45,246 nucleotides of DNA from an uncultured Lachnospiraceae bacterium (GTDB taxonomy: Bacteria > Bacillota > Clostridia > Lachnospirales > Lachnospiraceae), in NCBI GenBank assembly GCA_902761585.1, contig CACWKX010000018.1, positions 1 to 45,246 on the forward strand, in the 5' to 3' direction. Position numbers and translations under genes: made by a program. This document shows positions 16,858 through 25,089 of this stretch, piece by piece (within the stretch, counting starts at the first letter, position 1; each line of letters opens with the position of its first letter). Below the pieces are notes generated by a model, which saw nothing but the letters and a program-made list of their open reading frames with translations, was not told the DNA's origin and ran no database searches.

Positions 16858-18369
16858 TCAGACCGTCTTTTTCAGCCTGATCACGTTCCAGCTTCTCGCC
16901 GGCAGAACACTTTTCAGTGTTCCGTCTTCAACTTTGCTGTTCTGGCAGAATACCGGCGCCACATTGTCCGGCTTCTCTTCCGTGTTAACAGCCTTGAGAT
17001 CCTCATTCGTCAGAAGAATATGCTCCTGTACCTGGTAGCCCTCAAACTGTCTGACATCCATCGTCACGCTGTAATCGCTCTTCAGATCCTTGTTGACGGC
17101 AAAGAGCGTGAGCGTTTCCTGCCCCTCATCCGCAATCACAACCGCATCAACGAAGGGTGCATCTCCATACTTACTCTCATATGTATCGACCTTGACGGCG
17201 GTATTGAGAACCGTGCCGCGTCCCATCGTGCTGGCATGCAGGTACGGATAGAAGATGGTCTGCTTCCAGGCACCTGTATCAGATGTCATGATCGGCGCGA
17301 TGACGTTCACCAGCTGCGCCAGGCAGGCGATCTTGACACGGTCTGCGTGCCGCAGAAGTGTGATCAGCATACTTCCGACCAGCAACGCGTCCTCAAAGTT
17401 GTAGATATCCTCGAGCTGATGCGGATGCTGCACCCACTTTTCAAGCTTCGTATCCGCCTCGTTGGAATGGTACCAGACATTCCACTCATCAAAGCTCAGA
17501 TTAATCTTCTTGTTCGATCTCTTCACCGCCTTGACATAATCGCAGGTCGCGACAACGCTGCTGATGAACTGATCCATGTCCACGCTGCTTGCAAGAAAAT
17601 CCGGTGTGTTGTTGTCGCGGTTTCCGTAATATGTGTGCAGGCTGATGTAATCGGTTGTGTCGTAGCTTTCCTCGAGCACCGTCCGCTCCCAGCTTGCAAA
17701 TGTCGGCATGGATGAGTTCGAGGACCCGCAGGCGACGCACTCCACCGACGGATCGATAAACTTCAGCATACGGCCCGCCTCATGGGCGATTCTTCCATAC
17801 TCGCGTGCTGTCTTATGCCCCATCTGCCAGGGACCGTCCATCTCATTGCCGAGGCACCAGAGCTTGATGCCAAAAGGCTCCTCGGCCCCGTTTTTTCTGC
17901 GGAGGTCACTCAGATAGGTTCCGCTCTTGATGTTGCAGTACTCAATCACATCCTTTGCTTCAGACACGCCGCGTGTACCAAGATTGATCGTGTACATCGG
18001 CTTCACATCCGCCTTCTTCGCCCAGTTCATGAACTCATGAAGGCCGAACTCGTTCGTCTCAATCACGCCCCACGCCGGGTCGATCCTGTGGGGTCTCTGG
18101 CTGACCGGACCGACAGAATCCTCCCACTTGAACCCGGAGACAAAGTTTCCGCCCGGATAGCGGACATATGGGACCTTCAGTTCTTTGATCAGGTCGATGG
18201 TATCCGTTCTCAGCCCATCCTCATCGGCGAATTTGCTGCCCGGCTGATAGATTCCTTCATATACCGCCCTTCCCAGATGCTCGATAAACGAGCTGAAGAT
18301 CCGCTCATCTACCCTGGATACTTCAACCTCACGGTCAATACTGATTCTTGCCTGCTTTCTCTCTTCCAT
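16858..18369 (-). CDS. abfA: Alpha-N-arabinofuranosidase, glycoside hydrolase family 51
   Basis: A 503-residue cytosolic enzyme that releases terminal alpha-L-arabinofuranose from arabino-oligosaccharides imported after arabinan or arabinoxylan breakdown. A TIM barrel carries the acid/base Glu in LWCLGNEMDGPWQ (about residue 175) and the nucleophile Glu in FDEWNVWYH (about residue 295). The N-terminal HLGRAVYEGIYQPGS and YPGGNFVSGFKWEDSVGP segments are family hallmarks. The C-terminus forms the usual beta-sandwich. There is no signal peptide. The ATG at 18369 is chosen for GGGAG seven bases upstream. A strong promoter with an embedded palindrome and the divergent LacI regulator suggest sugar-induced expression. 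Confidence 0.95.
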   Translation of the reverse strand: MEERKQARISIDREVEVSRVDERIFSSFIEHLGRAVYEGIYQPGSKFADEDGLRTDTIDLIKELKVPYVRYPGGNFVSGFKWEDSVGPVSQRPHRIDPAWGVIETNEFGLHEFMNWAKKADVKPMYTINLGTRGVSEAKDVIEYCNIKSGTYLSDLRRKNGAEEPFGIKLWCLGNEMDGPWQMGHKTAREYGRIAHEAGRMLKFIDPSVECVACGSSNSSMPTFASWERTVLEESYDTTDYISLHTYYGNRDNNTPDFLASSVDMDQFISSVVATCDYVKAVKRSNKKINLSFDEWNVWYHSNEADTKLEKWVQHPHQLEDIYNFEDALLVGSMLITLLRHADRVKIACLAQLVNVIAPIMTSDTGAWKQTIFYPYLHASTMGRGTVLNTAVKVDTYESKYGDAPFVDAVVIADEGQETLTLFAVNKDLKSDYSVTMDVRQFEGYQVQEHILLTNEDLKAVNTEEKPDNVAPVFCQNSKVEDGTLKSVLPARSWNVIRLKKTV

Positions 18370-18443
18370 GATAAACTCCCGTCTAATCATCCTCTGTCTG
18401 CCAGCAGTGCTGTCAGGGTTAACGATAACCTTGTGTTGGATTT

Positions 18444-18472
18444 AGGATAACGTTATTCCAATTATTTGTCAA
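18444..18472 (-). promoter_or_regulatory. Promoter of the arabinofuranosidase gene with embedded LacI-type operator
   Basis: On the minus strand TTGACA (18472-18467) is followed by exactly 17 bases and TATCCT (18449-18444). The perfect palindrome ATAACGTTAT (18447-18456) straddles the -10 and the spacer, so a bound repressor would block RNA polymerase. A second palindrome, TGTGCACA (18507-18514), lies upstream toward the regulator and could be a further site. Confidence 0.65.
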
Positions 18473-18589
18473 TCATCTTTTCGATATTATTCCTATTTTA
18501 GGATATTGTGCACATTTCTACTTGCGTATCATTGTGATATTTGATAGAAATAATAGAGGAATTCAGAACTTTCAGATAGGAGGAGCGCC

Positions 18590-19639
18590 ATGTCAGGTTC
18601 TTCCAGAAGGCCGACGCTCAGCACAGTTGCACAGCGCTGCGGCTACTCAGTCAATACGGTCTCACGGGCACTCCGCGGGGATTCCAGACTCCCGCAGTCT
18701 ACGATTCAGAAGATTCGGGAAGCGGCAGATGAAGTCGGATACATTCCGAACCGGCTTGCAGCAAGCCTTCGGTCCAGTGAATCACACGTAGTCGCCATCA
18801 TCATTGAGGATATCGAGAACCCGCACTATTCTCATTTAATGGCAAGAATTGAACTGGAACTGCAGGCAAGGGGATACAACGTGATCATCCTGTGCAACAA
18901 CAGAAGCCTGACAACCGAGAAGGAACTGGCTGCCCTCGCGGTCTCCTACTCCGTCTCAGGCGTTCTTCTGTTTCCGCAGGATAGTGTCGGGACAGCTGAC
19001 GGGAACTCTTCTGCTGTTCAGCTCCTTCAGGCAAACCATATCCCGGTTGTGATTGTTGACCGTGCCATTCAGCAGCACGATATCGACTGTGTCCGGGTTG
19101 ACGATGAAGGAGGCGGCTATCTGGCCGGAAAGACACTGGCGCAGCTGGGTCACCAGAAGTATCTGTATCTGGCCGGACCTCAGAATAATACTTCGCAGCC
19201 GCTCAGGCAAATGGGATTTTTGCGCGCCGTCAATGACTTGGTCAGCCCGCGTCAGAAAAGCGTCCGGATCATTGAGAGCACCGTCAGCCGTCAGGCGCTT
19301 CACGAAGGGCAGATTCTCCGCCTCCTGACACCCCTCAACTATTCCGCGCTCGTCTGCTTCAATGATGAAGTGGCGTACGATTGTATGCATGCCTTTCTGG
19401 AGGCAGGCTTCCGGATTCCCCAGGATCTTTCCATCTGCGGATTTGACAGCATCGGGAGCGATATCCGTTTTCTGCAAAGATTGTCCAGCATTGCCCATGC
19501 AAAAGGATTCAGCATCGCTGAGAATGCCGTCAAGACACTCATGCGGCGAATTGAACGACCTTCTGCAGACCCTCAGGATATCGTTCTGCCTGTGTCATAT
19601 TATGACGGCGGAACCTGCGCAAAACCGCCTGCTATGTAA
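18590..19639 (+). CDS. LacI-family transcriptional regulator
   Basis: A 349-residue DNA-binding regulator. The N-terminal helix-turn-helix and hinge helix are canonical (TLSTVAQRCGYSVNTVSRALRG, then GYIPNRLAASLRS), followed by a periplasmic-binding-protein-like sensor domain beginning VVAIIIEDIENPHYSHLMARIE. An AGGAGG stands a few bases before the ATG. It is divergent from the GH51 arabinofuranosidase, whose promoter carries a LacI-type palindrome over its -10. The simplest reading is a repressor of that gene released by arabinose or an arabino-oligosaccharide; the effector is inference. A terminator at 19729-19764 follows. Confidence 0.92.
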   Translation: MSGSSRRPTLSTVAQRCGYSVNTVSRALRGDSRLPQSTIQKIREAADEVGYIPNRLAASLRSSESHVVAIIIEDIENPHYSHLMARIELELQARGYNVIILCNNRSLTTEKELAALAVSYSVSGVLLFPQDSVGTADGNSSAVQLLQANHIPVVIVDRAIQQHDIDCVRVDDEGGGYLAGKTLAQLGHQKYLYLAGPQNNTSQPLRQMGFLRAVNDLVSPRQKSVRIIESTVSRQALHEGQILRLLTPLNYSALVCFNDEVAYDCMHAFLEAGFRIPQDLSICGFDSIGSDIRFLQRLSSIAHAKGFSIAENAVKTLMRRIERPSADPQDIVLPVSYYDGGTCAKPPAM

Positions 19640-19728
19640 GCTGAACGCATCTCCCGGGACGTGCGGGATAACTGCCGGTTCAGCGTGCTGCCCGACAGAA
19701 CAGTTCCGGCACAGCTTTTCAGACAAGC

Positions 19729-19764
19729 AAAGAGGCCAGGGTATCCTATCTCCCTGGCCTCTTT
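19729..19764. terminator. Bidirectional terminator
   Basis: A perfect 13-bp stem (19729-19741 with 19752-19764) with a 10-base loop and A/T tails lies between the LacI regulator and the convergent amino acid binding-protein gene. Confidence 0.9.
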
Positions 19765-19783
19765 CTATTATTACTGGCACAAA

Positions 19784-20647
19784 TCAGCTTGCCGCATTAT
19801 CAGATGCAAGCTTGCTGTACTCTTCCACCCACTTGTCAAAGTCGCCGTTCTTCTTATGTTCATCGATGACTTTATCAATAACCTTGATCAGGTCTTCGTT
19901 GCCCTTTGCGAGGACGACTGCCGACTGCTTCTGTGCCCCTGTATCAGCATCTGAGAATGCAAGCGCACTGTCTGCAAGCAGGTACTGTTCCCCGACGATG
20001 CCTTCCACGCAGACACCTGCGACATTCCCCTGTTTCAGTTCCATGATGCAGTCCGGAACCTTCTCAAGAGAGACGATCTGATTGTCCGGGAAAAGCTTCT
20101 GAAGAAGCGCTTCCTGTGTCGTGGACTTTTCGACCGCCAGCGGCTGTCCCTTGAAGTCATCAATCGTCTTGTACTTGTCCGCGTTATCCTTCAGTATCAG
20201 CATCTTCTGGTCTGCTTCGAGATAGTTTTCAGAGAAATCCATCGTCTCTTTTCTTTCATCAGTCGGCGAAATTCCTGCAATCGCAAGATCGATCTTGCCC
20301 GCCGGAATCGAAGCCAGAAGACCGGAGAAGTCCATGTCCTGAATTTCCAGCCTGACCCCAAGCTCATCGGCGATGCACTGTGCCAGCTCCATGTCGATTC
20401 CGACAATCTTGTTGTCGGAGCTGCTGGTGTCGATGAACTCGTATGGAGGGTATCCGGATGCTGTACCGACAACCAGTTTTCCAGCCGCCTTGATGGAACT
20501 CATCAGCGTACCGGCCGCTTCCGTCTCCGTCGAACTTTCCGTCGATGCTGAATCATCCGCATAGGCAGACGTCACTCCGAAGCCGGCAATCCCAGTCGTC
20601 ATCAGGGCCATTGCGCAAACAGCTGCCAAAGCTTTTCTCATTTTCAT
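19784..20647 (-). CDS. Amino acid ABC transporter substrate-binding protein (SBP family 3)
   Basis: A 287-residue exported solute-binding protein, last gene of operon B. Residues 1-30 are a signal peptide ending TSAYA-DD with a signal-peptidase-I-type cleavage; no lipobox is present. The family 3 signature is SGYPPYEFIDTSSSDNKIVGIDMELAQCIADELG. The ligand-contacting DFSGLLASIPAGKIDLAIAGISPT and the hinge-side FKGQPLAVEKSTTQEALL follow. The start is at 20647, after GGAGG, not at the upstream in-frame ATG. It is encoded with a permease, an ATPase and an amidinotransferase-fold enzyme, so an arginine-like or guanidino ligand is a reasonable inference. Confidence 0.92.
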   Translation of the reverse strand: MKMRKALAAVCAMALMTTGIAGFGVTSAYADDSASTESSTETEAAGTLMSSIKAAGKLVVGTASGYPPYEFIDTSSSDNKIVGIDMELAQCIADELGVRLEIQDMDFSGLLASIPAGKIDLAIAGISPTDERKETMDFSENYLEADQKMLILKDNADKYKTIDDFKGQPLAVEKSTTQEALLQKLFPDNQIVSLEKVPDCIMELKQGNVAGVCVEGIVGEQYLLADSALAFSDADTGAQKQSAVVLAKGNEDLIKVIDKVIDEHKKNGDFDKWVEEYSKLASDNAAS

Positions 20648-20728
20648 AACGTACTCCTCCTTCTTTTGTTCTGTCTGGTTCTCCTGGTACCATATCCACC
20701 GGCATCCATATACAACCGGCACGAAACA

Positions 20729-21418
20729 CTATCTCACCGAGCGTCTCATCCTCCTTTCCACTGCGCTTAGAATCAGTGAGACAACGAAAGTAATCAGAAA
20801 ATAAATCAGTGCTACGATCACCAGCGGCTCAATCGGCTTGAAGCTGATCCCGCGAATCGTGTTCGCAGTATACATCAGCTCCGCGATACCGATCACTGAA
20901 ACCTGAGAGGATGTCTTGATAACGGTGATAAATTCGTTGCCAAGCGCCGGGATAATATTCCGCATCGCCTGCGGCAGGATGATGGCCCACAGCACTCTGG
21001 TATCTGACATTCCGAGCGCCTGTGCAGCTTCCCGCTGTCCCCTGTCGATTGACTGAATTCCCGCCCGGACAATCTCGCAGATATAGGCTGTGGAATTGAT
21101 GACCAGTGCGATGGAGCCGGATACAATCCGGGATATGTCATTCCCGCCGACAACGATGGCCGGTATGTGGATCCCCATGATCGGAAGTCCATAGAATATC
21201 AGGAATATCTGCACCAGCACCGGGGTGCCGCGGATAAATGCAACATAGACATCCGCAAACCACCTCAGCGGCGGAATCCTGCACATCTTCATCAGGGCCA
21301 TCAGACTGCCGAATATCATTCCGAAGACAATCGTGATGACAGAGATGATAAGGGTGATCTCCGTCCCGTTCAGAAGAAGCGACCTGTACTTGGCTAAGAC
21401 CTGAATCAGACTACTCAT
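20729..21418 (-). CDS. Amino acid ABC transporter permease (HisM/GlnP type)
   Basis: A 229-residue inner-membrane permease with about five hydrophobic segments. The N-terminal GTEITLIISVITIVFGMIFGSLMALM and the FIRGTPVLVQIFLIFYGLP stretch are typical of polar amino acid permeases. The cytoplasmic EAA loop is REAAQALGMSDTRVLWAIILPQAMRNIIPALGN (about residues 134-165). AGGAGG lies six bases before the ATG, and the upstream ATPase gene stops 10 bases earlier. It works with the neighbouring ATPase and binding protein. Confidence 0.94.
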   Translation of the reverse strand: MSSLIQVLAKYRSLLLNGTEITLIISVITIVFGMIFGSLMALMKMCRIPPLRWFADVYVAFIRGTPVLVQIFLIFYGLPIMGIHIPAIVVGGNDISRIVSGSIALVINSTAYICEIVRAGIQSIDRGQREAAQALGMSDTRVLWAIILPQAMRNIIPALGNEFITVIKTSSQVSVIGIAELMYTANTIRGISFKPIEPLVIVALIYFLITFVVSLILSAVERRMRRSVR

Positions 21419-21428
21419 ACTGCACCTC

Positions 21429-22160
21429 CTACAGCTTGTTCTTCAGGAATGTCCTGATTCTCGGATTCTCAGGATGAATCAGAATCTGATCCGGTGTCCC
21501 CTCAGCCAGAATCACACCTTCGTCAATAAAGATGACACGATCTGCGACCTCCGCTGCAAACCGCATCTCATGCGTGACAATCACCATGGTCATTCCGGAC
21601 TGGGCAAGATTCTTCATGACCTCCAGCACTTCCCCGACCATCTCCGGGTCCAGGGCGGATGTCGGTTCGTCGAACAGCATCACATCCGGCTTCATGCAAA
21701 GCGCTCTGGCAATCGCGATTCGCTGCTGCTGACCTCCTGATAACATAGCAGGGTATACATCTTTCTTTTCCTCCAGTCCGACTTTTCTAAGCAGCTGTAT
21801 GGATCGTTCATATACCTCCGCCTTCGGTTCCTTCCTGACCTTCACAGGAGCGTACATGATGTTTTCCAGCACTGTCATATGGGGAAAAAGATTGAAATGC
21901 TGAAATACCATCCCGACATGCATTCTCAGGTCTGCATATTTTTTCATTTCCCGGAGACTCTGTCCTTCATAGAATATGTCGCCGTCCGTCATATCCTCCA
22001 TCGCATTCATACACCGCAGGATGGTGCTCTTCCCGGATCCGGACGGACCGATGATGACAACAACCTCTCCCTTCCTGATCTCCAGATCGATCCCCTTCAG
22101 AACCGAAACCGTCCCATATGATTTTCGAAGACCTCTGATCGAAATTACCGGTTTGTCCAT
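21429..22160 (-). CDS. Amino acid ABC transporter ATP-binding protein
   Basis: A 243-residue ATPase of the GlnQ/HisP class. Walker A is GPSGSGKST, the Q-loop is [19 protein letters not shown] (the QHFNLFPH form is diagnostic for polar amino acid importers), the signature is LSGGQQQRI, Walker B is [13 protein letters not shown] and the switch His is in VTHEM. The start at 22160 follows AGGAG by eight bases. It lies in operon B between the amidinotransferase-fold gene and the permease. Confidence 0.94.
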   Translation of the reverse strand: MDKPVISIRGLRKSYGTVSVLKGIDLEIRKGEVVVIIGPSGSGKSTILRCMNAMEDMTDGDIFYEGQSLREMKKYADLRMHVGMVFQHFNLFPHMTVLENIMYAPVKVRKEPKAEVYERSIQLLRKVGLEEKKDVYPAMLSGGQQQRIAIARALCMKPDVMLFDEPTSALDPEMVGEVLEVMKNLAQSGMTMVIVTHEMRFAAEVADRVIFIDEGVILAEGTPDQILIHPENPRIRTFLKNKL

Positions 22161-22235
22161 TCGCCATTCTCCTTTTTCCTGTACGCGCAAAGGCGTCCTT
22201 CCTTAAAATTCAAGAAGAACGCCTTTGTTCTGCCG

Positions 22236-23222
22236 TCATATGGAGTCTCTCAAAATCGGGAGTGTGGAGCAGTGAATGCCTCCGCCAAGCCGGTTGATCT
22301 CTGAAAGATCAACCGTGATTGTTTCCACCCCTGCCTTTTCCAGATTGGCTCTGGTTCTCGGGGCCTTGTCAGAAAATAATACCTTTCCGGGGCTCAGGGC
22401 GATGCAGTTGTTGGAAAGCATCGGATCGTCTCTGTCGCATTCAATGATCTGGTATCCTTTCTCCTGAAGCCGGTGCAGGAACCAGAAAGGAAGAATGAAT
22501 GTGCTTGCCAGGATCTTGTCTTTATCAACCGGAAGGAAGGCCTCATCCAGGTGAATGTAGCTTGCGGGGAGATCGAGAACAATCAGTTCGATTCCCTGAT
22601 AACCCAGCAGCTGACGGAGCTGCCCGATTCCTTCATCGTTGATCCGCACCGACCGGCCAATGATTGCTGTATGCCGGTCCAGCATGGAGAAGGATCCGCC
22701 TTCCATCGTTCCGGTTCCCTGAATCACGCCGACGATCGGAATCCCATGACTTGTCATCCATGCCTGCGTCATCTTCGGTTCCCCAGCGTGAAAATACATC
22801 GCCGGCCTGCAGATGACAGCTCCCCTTGGTGTCATCAGGGCGATATCTCTCGTAAAGACGAGGTTCGTCCAGTAATGGGTCGGATCATCAAAGCTCAGAA
22901 CCTCGATGTCCTCCTGTCTCAGGAGATCTGTCATCCTGTTATGCTGCTCCTGCAGCTTTTGAAGATTCGGAAGGTCATGTCCCTTCAGATAATTTCGAAT
23001 CCTTCCCCTGCTGTCTTTCAGGATTCTGGCACCGGCCTCCTCCTCATACTGTCCTTCAGACAGCTGTAGAATTTCCTCTCCCGGACAGTGAACCAGAATC
23101 TTTCTGATCTTTCCTACAGAGTTATCCACCCCGAATCCGTCTCCCCAGACCTCCTTCCAGGAAGGATCCTCATACTGGTTGTTAATTCGGCTTCTGTCCA
23201 TGTACATCTGAAGTGTTGCCAT
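22236..23222 (-). CDS. Amidinotransferase-fold enzyme (arginine deiminase / dimethylargininase-like)
   Basis: A 328-residue guanidine-modifying-superfamily enzyme. The catalytic Cys is in GGGIHCSTLP at about 318, the His in YIHLDEAF at about 224, and an EGGSF motif at about 173-177 replaces the usual EGGD. An N-terminal extension precedes the start of the fold at KIRKILVHCPGEE (about 38). Known members hydrolyse or transfer the amidino group of arginine, methylated arginines or related guanidines. The exact substrate cannot be assigned, and the EGGS change at a substrate-contacting acidic position argues against plain arginine deiminase. It is first in operon B with the uptake genes. AGGAGACAGG precedes the ATG. 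Expression is likely under the TGTATACA site and leader hairpin upstream. Confidence 0.85.
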   Translation of the reverse strand: MATLQMYMDRSRINNQYEDPSWKEVWGDGFGVDNSVGKIRKILVHCPGEEILQLSEGQYEEEAGARILKDSRGRIRNYLKGHDLPNLQKLQEQHNRMTDLLRQEDIEVLSFDDPTHYWTNLVFTRDIALMTPRGAVICRPAMYFHAGEPKMTQAWMTSHGIPIVGVIQGTGTMEGGSFSMLDRHTAIIGRSVRINDEGIGQLRQLLGYQGIELIVLDLPASYIHLDEAFLPVDKDKILASTFILPFWFLHRLQEKGYQIIECDRDDPMLSNNCIALSPGKVLFSDKAPRTRANLEKAGVETITVDLSEINRLGGGIHCSTLPILRDSI

Positions 23223-23298
23223 CCTGTCTCCTTCCTGTATGACTTCTTATGAATCCATTCGATCGTCTGTATGACAGCGCATCCGGCCATCAGACAAG

Positions 23299-23333
23299 AA
23301 AAGGAGCCGCAGTGAATTCTGCAGCCCCCTTTG
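23299..23333 (-). terminator. Terminator-like hairpin in the leader of operon B
   Basis: On the minus strand, arms starting AAAGGGGGCTGCAG and CTGCGGCTCC form a 14-bp RNA stem (three G-U pairs, 6-base loop) followed by TTTTCTT. It lies between the promoter at 23352-23380 and the amidinotransferase start codon at 23222, so it would stop leader transcripts unless relieved. Confidence 0.6.
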
Positions 23334-23342
23334 GCTTCTTTA

Positions 23343-23380
23343 TGTATACAATTTTTATCACTTCTTTAAAATGCAGTCAA
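23343..23380 (-). promoter_or_regulatory. Promoter and TGTATACA operator of operon B
   Basis: On the minus strand TTGACT (23380-23375), 17 bases, TAAAAA (23357-23352). The perfect palindrome TGTATACA occupies 23343-23350, at the expected transcription start. A second copy at 23448-23455 lies about 70 bases upstream of the -35. Confidence 0.6.
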
Positions 23381-23447
23381 CTATGTATGTGTATAAACTG
23401 AATTATTTTGATTTTATTATCAGCTTCGTTATTTTTATTGATTTTTT

Positions 23448-23455
23448 TGTATACA
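23448..23455. promoter_or_regulatory. Upstream TGTATACA palindrome
   Basis: A perfect eight-base palindrome within TTTTGTATACATT, just after the D-2-hydroxyacid dehydrogenase stop codon. It matches the copies at 23343 and 29626, and the near-copy at 29531, making it a candidate binding site for the GntR regulator encoded at 29804. Confidence 0.5.
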
Positions 23456-23458
23456 TTC

Positions 23459-24442
23459 TTAATTGATACAGCGAAAAGCCTTCTCCTTCTCGCCGCGCAG
23501 ACAATACACCAGATTCATCACAGACAGCCGCTGAAGTTCCCGGATGGAGGTTTTGGAATAGAAGGCGGCATGAGGGGTCAGAATGACATTCTCCCTGTGA
23601 TTCAGCGGATGGTGAACAAGGTCGGGGCTTTCTGACACCAGCACATCAAGTCCCGCCGAGCGGATCCATTTCTCGTCAAGCGCCTTTGCAAGCGCAGCCT
23701 CGTCTACTGCCTCGCCTCTGGACACATTGATGAAAGCAGGGTGACGCTCCATGGCGCGGAACGCGGCTTCATCAAAGTATAAATGGTTCTCCTTTGTCTG
23801 TGCCATATGGTTGCTGACAAAGTCCGCCTCCCTGAGCGCAGTCTCCTTATCGGTCATCGTCACGCCGGCTTTCTCTGCTGCCTCTGCAGGGAGGTACGGA
23901 TCTACCACAAGAATCCTCATGCCAAAGGCCTGAGCCCGTTTTGCTACAGCGTGCCCGATCTTGCCGAAACCGAAGATCGAAAGCGTACTTCCTTCCAGGC
24001 GGATCAGGTCCGATGCCGTCGTGTAGCTCCAGAGATTCCGTCCATCCGTATCACGGTCATAGTGCTTCAGATCTCTGGCCAGGGCAAGCAGCAGTGCCAT
24101 CGTATGTTCCGCGACTTCCTGTGTGCAGTACTCCTTGATGTGACAGACAAGCACGTTATGTGCGCTGGCCTGTTCCAGATCGATGAAATTATAGCCGGTA
24201 GAATTGAACGAAACACATTTCAACCTGCCCGCTGCCGCATTCAACGCATCCGGTCCAAGATGAATGAACGCCGTCAGAAGTCCGTCCGTCTCCGACAGTA
24301 TTTTCAGGAATTCATCGCGGCTGTCATCCCGGTAGACATACGTATTAACCTGACAGCCCGGCAGTTCCTTTTGCAGAAGTTCAATCTCATACCCAAGGTC
24401 CCGCTTGAGTGTTTCTTTGTAGTCGCTGATCAATATGTTCAT
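23459..24442 (-). CDS. D-isomer-specific 2-hydroxyacid dehydrogenase
   Basis: A 327-residue NAD-dependent dehydrogenase of the D-lactate/D-2-hydroxyisocaproate group, reducing a 2-keto acid to the D-2-hydroxy acid or the reverse. The Rossmann motif is IFGFGKIGHAVAKRAQAFGMRILVVDPY. The catalytic Arg is in INVSRGEAVDE and the catalytic His in VILTPHAAFYS; the Glu is expected in the stretch between them. Its ATG overlaps the upstream kinase-like stop by four bases (ATGA), implying coupled translation. Last gene of operon A. Confidence 0.92.
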   Translation of the reverse strand: MNILISDYKETLKRDLGYEIELLQKELPGCQVNTYVYRDDSRDEFLKILSETDGLLTAFIHLGPDALNAAAGRLKCVSFNSTGYNFIDLEQASAHNVLVCHIKEYCTQEVAEHTMALLLALARDLKHYDRDTDGRNLWSYTTASDLIRLEGSTLSIFGFGKIGHAVAKRAQAFGMRILVVDPYLPAEAAEKAGVTMTDKETALREADFVSNHMAQTKENHLYFDEAAFRAMERHPAFINVSRGEAVDEAALAKALDEKWIRSAGLDVLVSESPDLVHHPLNHRENVILTPHAAFYSKTSIRELQRLSVMNLVYCLRGEKEKAFRCIN

Positions 24443-25089
24443 CCGTCCGCCTCTCCATCCTTCACCAGATTGTGATCCAGACGGTGACTGAGGAATTCTC
24501 TGACGTAATGCTCCAGCAGATCGACCGTCCCATCCACTCCCAGAACACTGGAGTCCACACAGAGGTGTTTATGCCTTGGATCATCCGGCAGATAGCCGGC
24601 AAACTGCTTGTGATAATGCTCCCTGGCTCTGTCCACTTCCTCCATCATCTGCTGCGCACCTTCCGGCGAATAATGGAAATCGTGGATACATACCTCTTTG
24701 CGGATCTCGTCCGGCGCATAGATATAGATGTGGATCGCATTGGAATACTCTCTGAGAATATAGTCCGCGCAACGCCCCACGATAATGCACGACTCTCTCG
24801 AAGCGATTTTCATGATCAGCATCCGCTGCGTCTCAAAAATCTGATTCTGCATCTCAGTCGTGCCGGTCCCAAGCGGATATTTCATCGAGAAGAACTTCGG
24901 CCGCGCTGATTCCTCCAGCTCTCCGATCACGGAGGCCTTCATGTTCAGTGCTCTCGCTGCCTGGTCCACCAGTTCGCGGTCGAAATAGTCGATTCCGAGC
25001 CGCTCTGCGAGTTTTTTTGCAATCGGCCGTCCCAAAGACCCAAACTGTCTGGTGATGGTTATCACATAGCGGACATCGCTTTCAGCCAT
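24439..25089 (-). CDS. Cytidylate kinase-like family protein
   Basis: A 216-residue P-loop-like protein matching the cytidylate-kinase-like family common in gut Clostridia. The N-terminus YVITITRQFGSLGRPIAKKLAERLGI replaces the normal Walker A GxxGxGK with a degenerate loop lacking the usual Lys. Later landmarks are YFDRELVDQAA, ESCIIVGRCADYILRE and IHIYIYAPDEIR. It is not the housekeeping CMP kinase, and its substrate is unknown. The start at 25089 follows GAGGAGG and overlaps the aminotransferase stop by eight bases. Being coupled on both sides inside a catabolic operon argues for a dedicated role there, perhaps regulatory or in phosphorylating an intermediate (inference). Confidence 0.8.
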   Translation of the reverse strand: MAESDVRYVITITRQFGSLGRPIAKKLAERLGIDYFDRELVDQAARALNMKASVIGELEESARPKFFSMKYPLGTGTTEMQNQIFETQRMLIMKIASRESCIIVGRCADYILREYSNAIHIYIYAPDEIRKEVCIHDFHYSPEGAQQMMEEVDRAREHYHKQFAGYLPDDPRHKHLCVDSSVLGVDGTVDLLEHYVREFLSHRLDHNLVKDGEADG

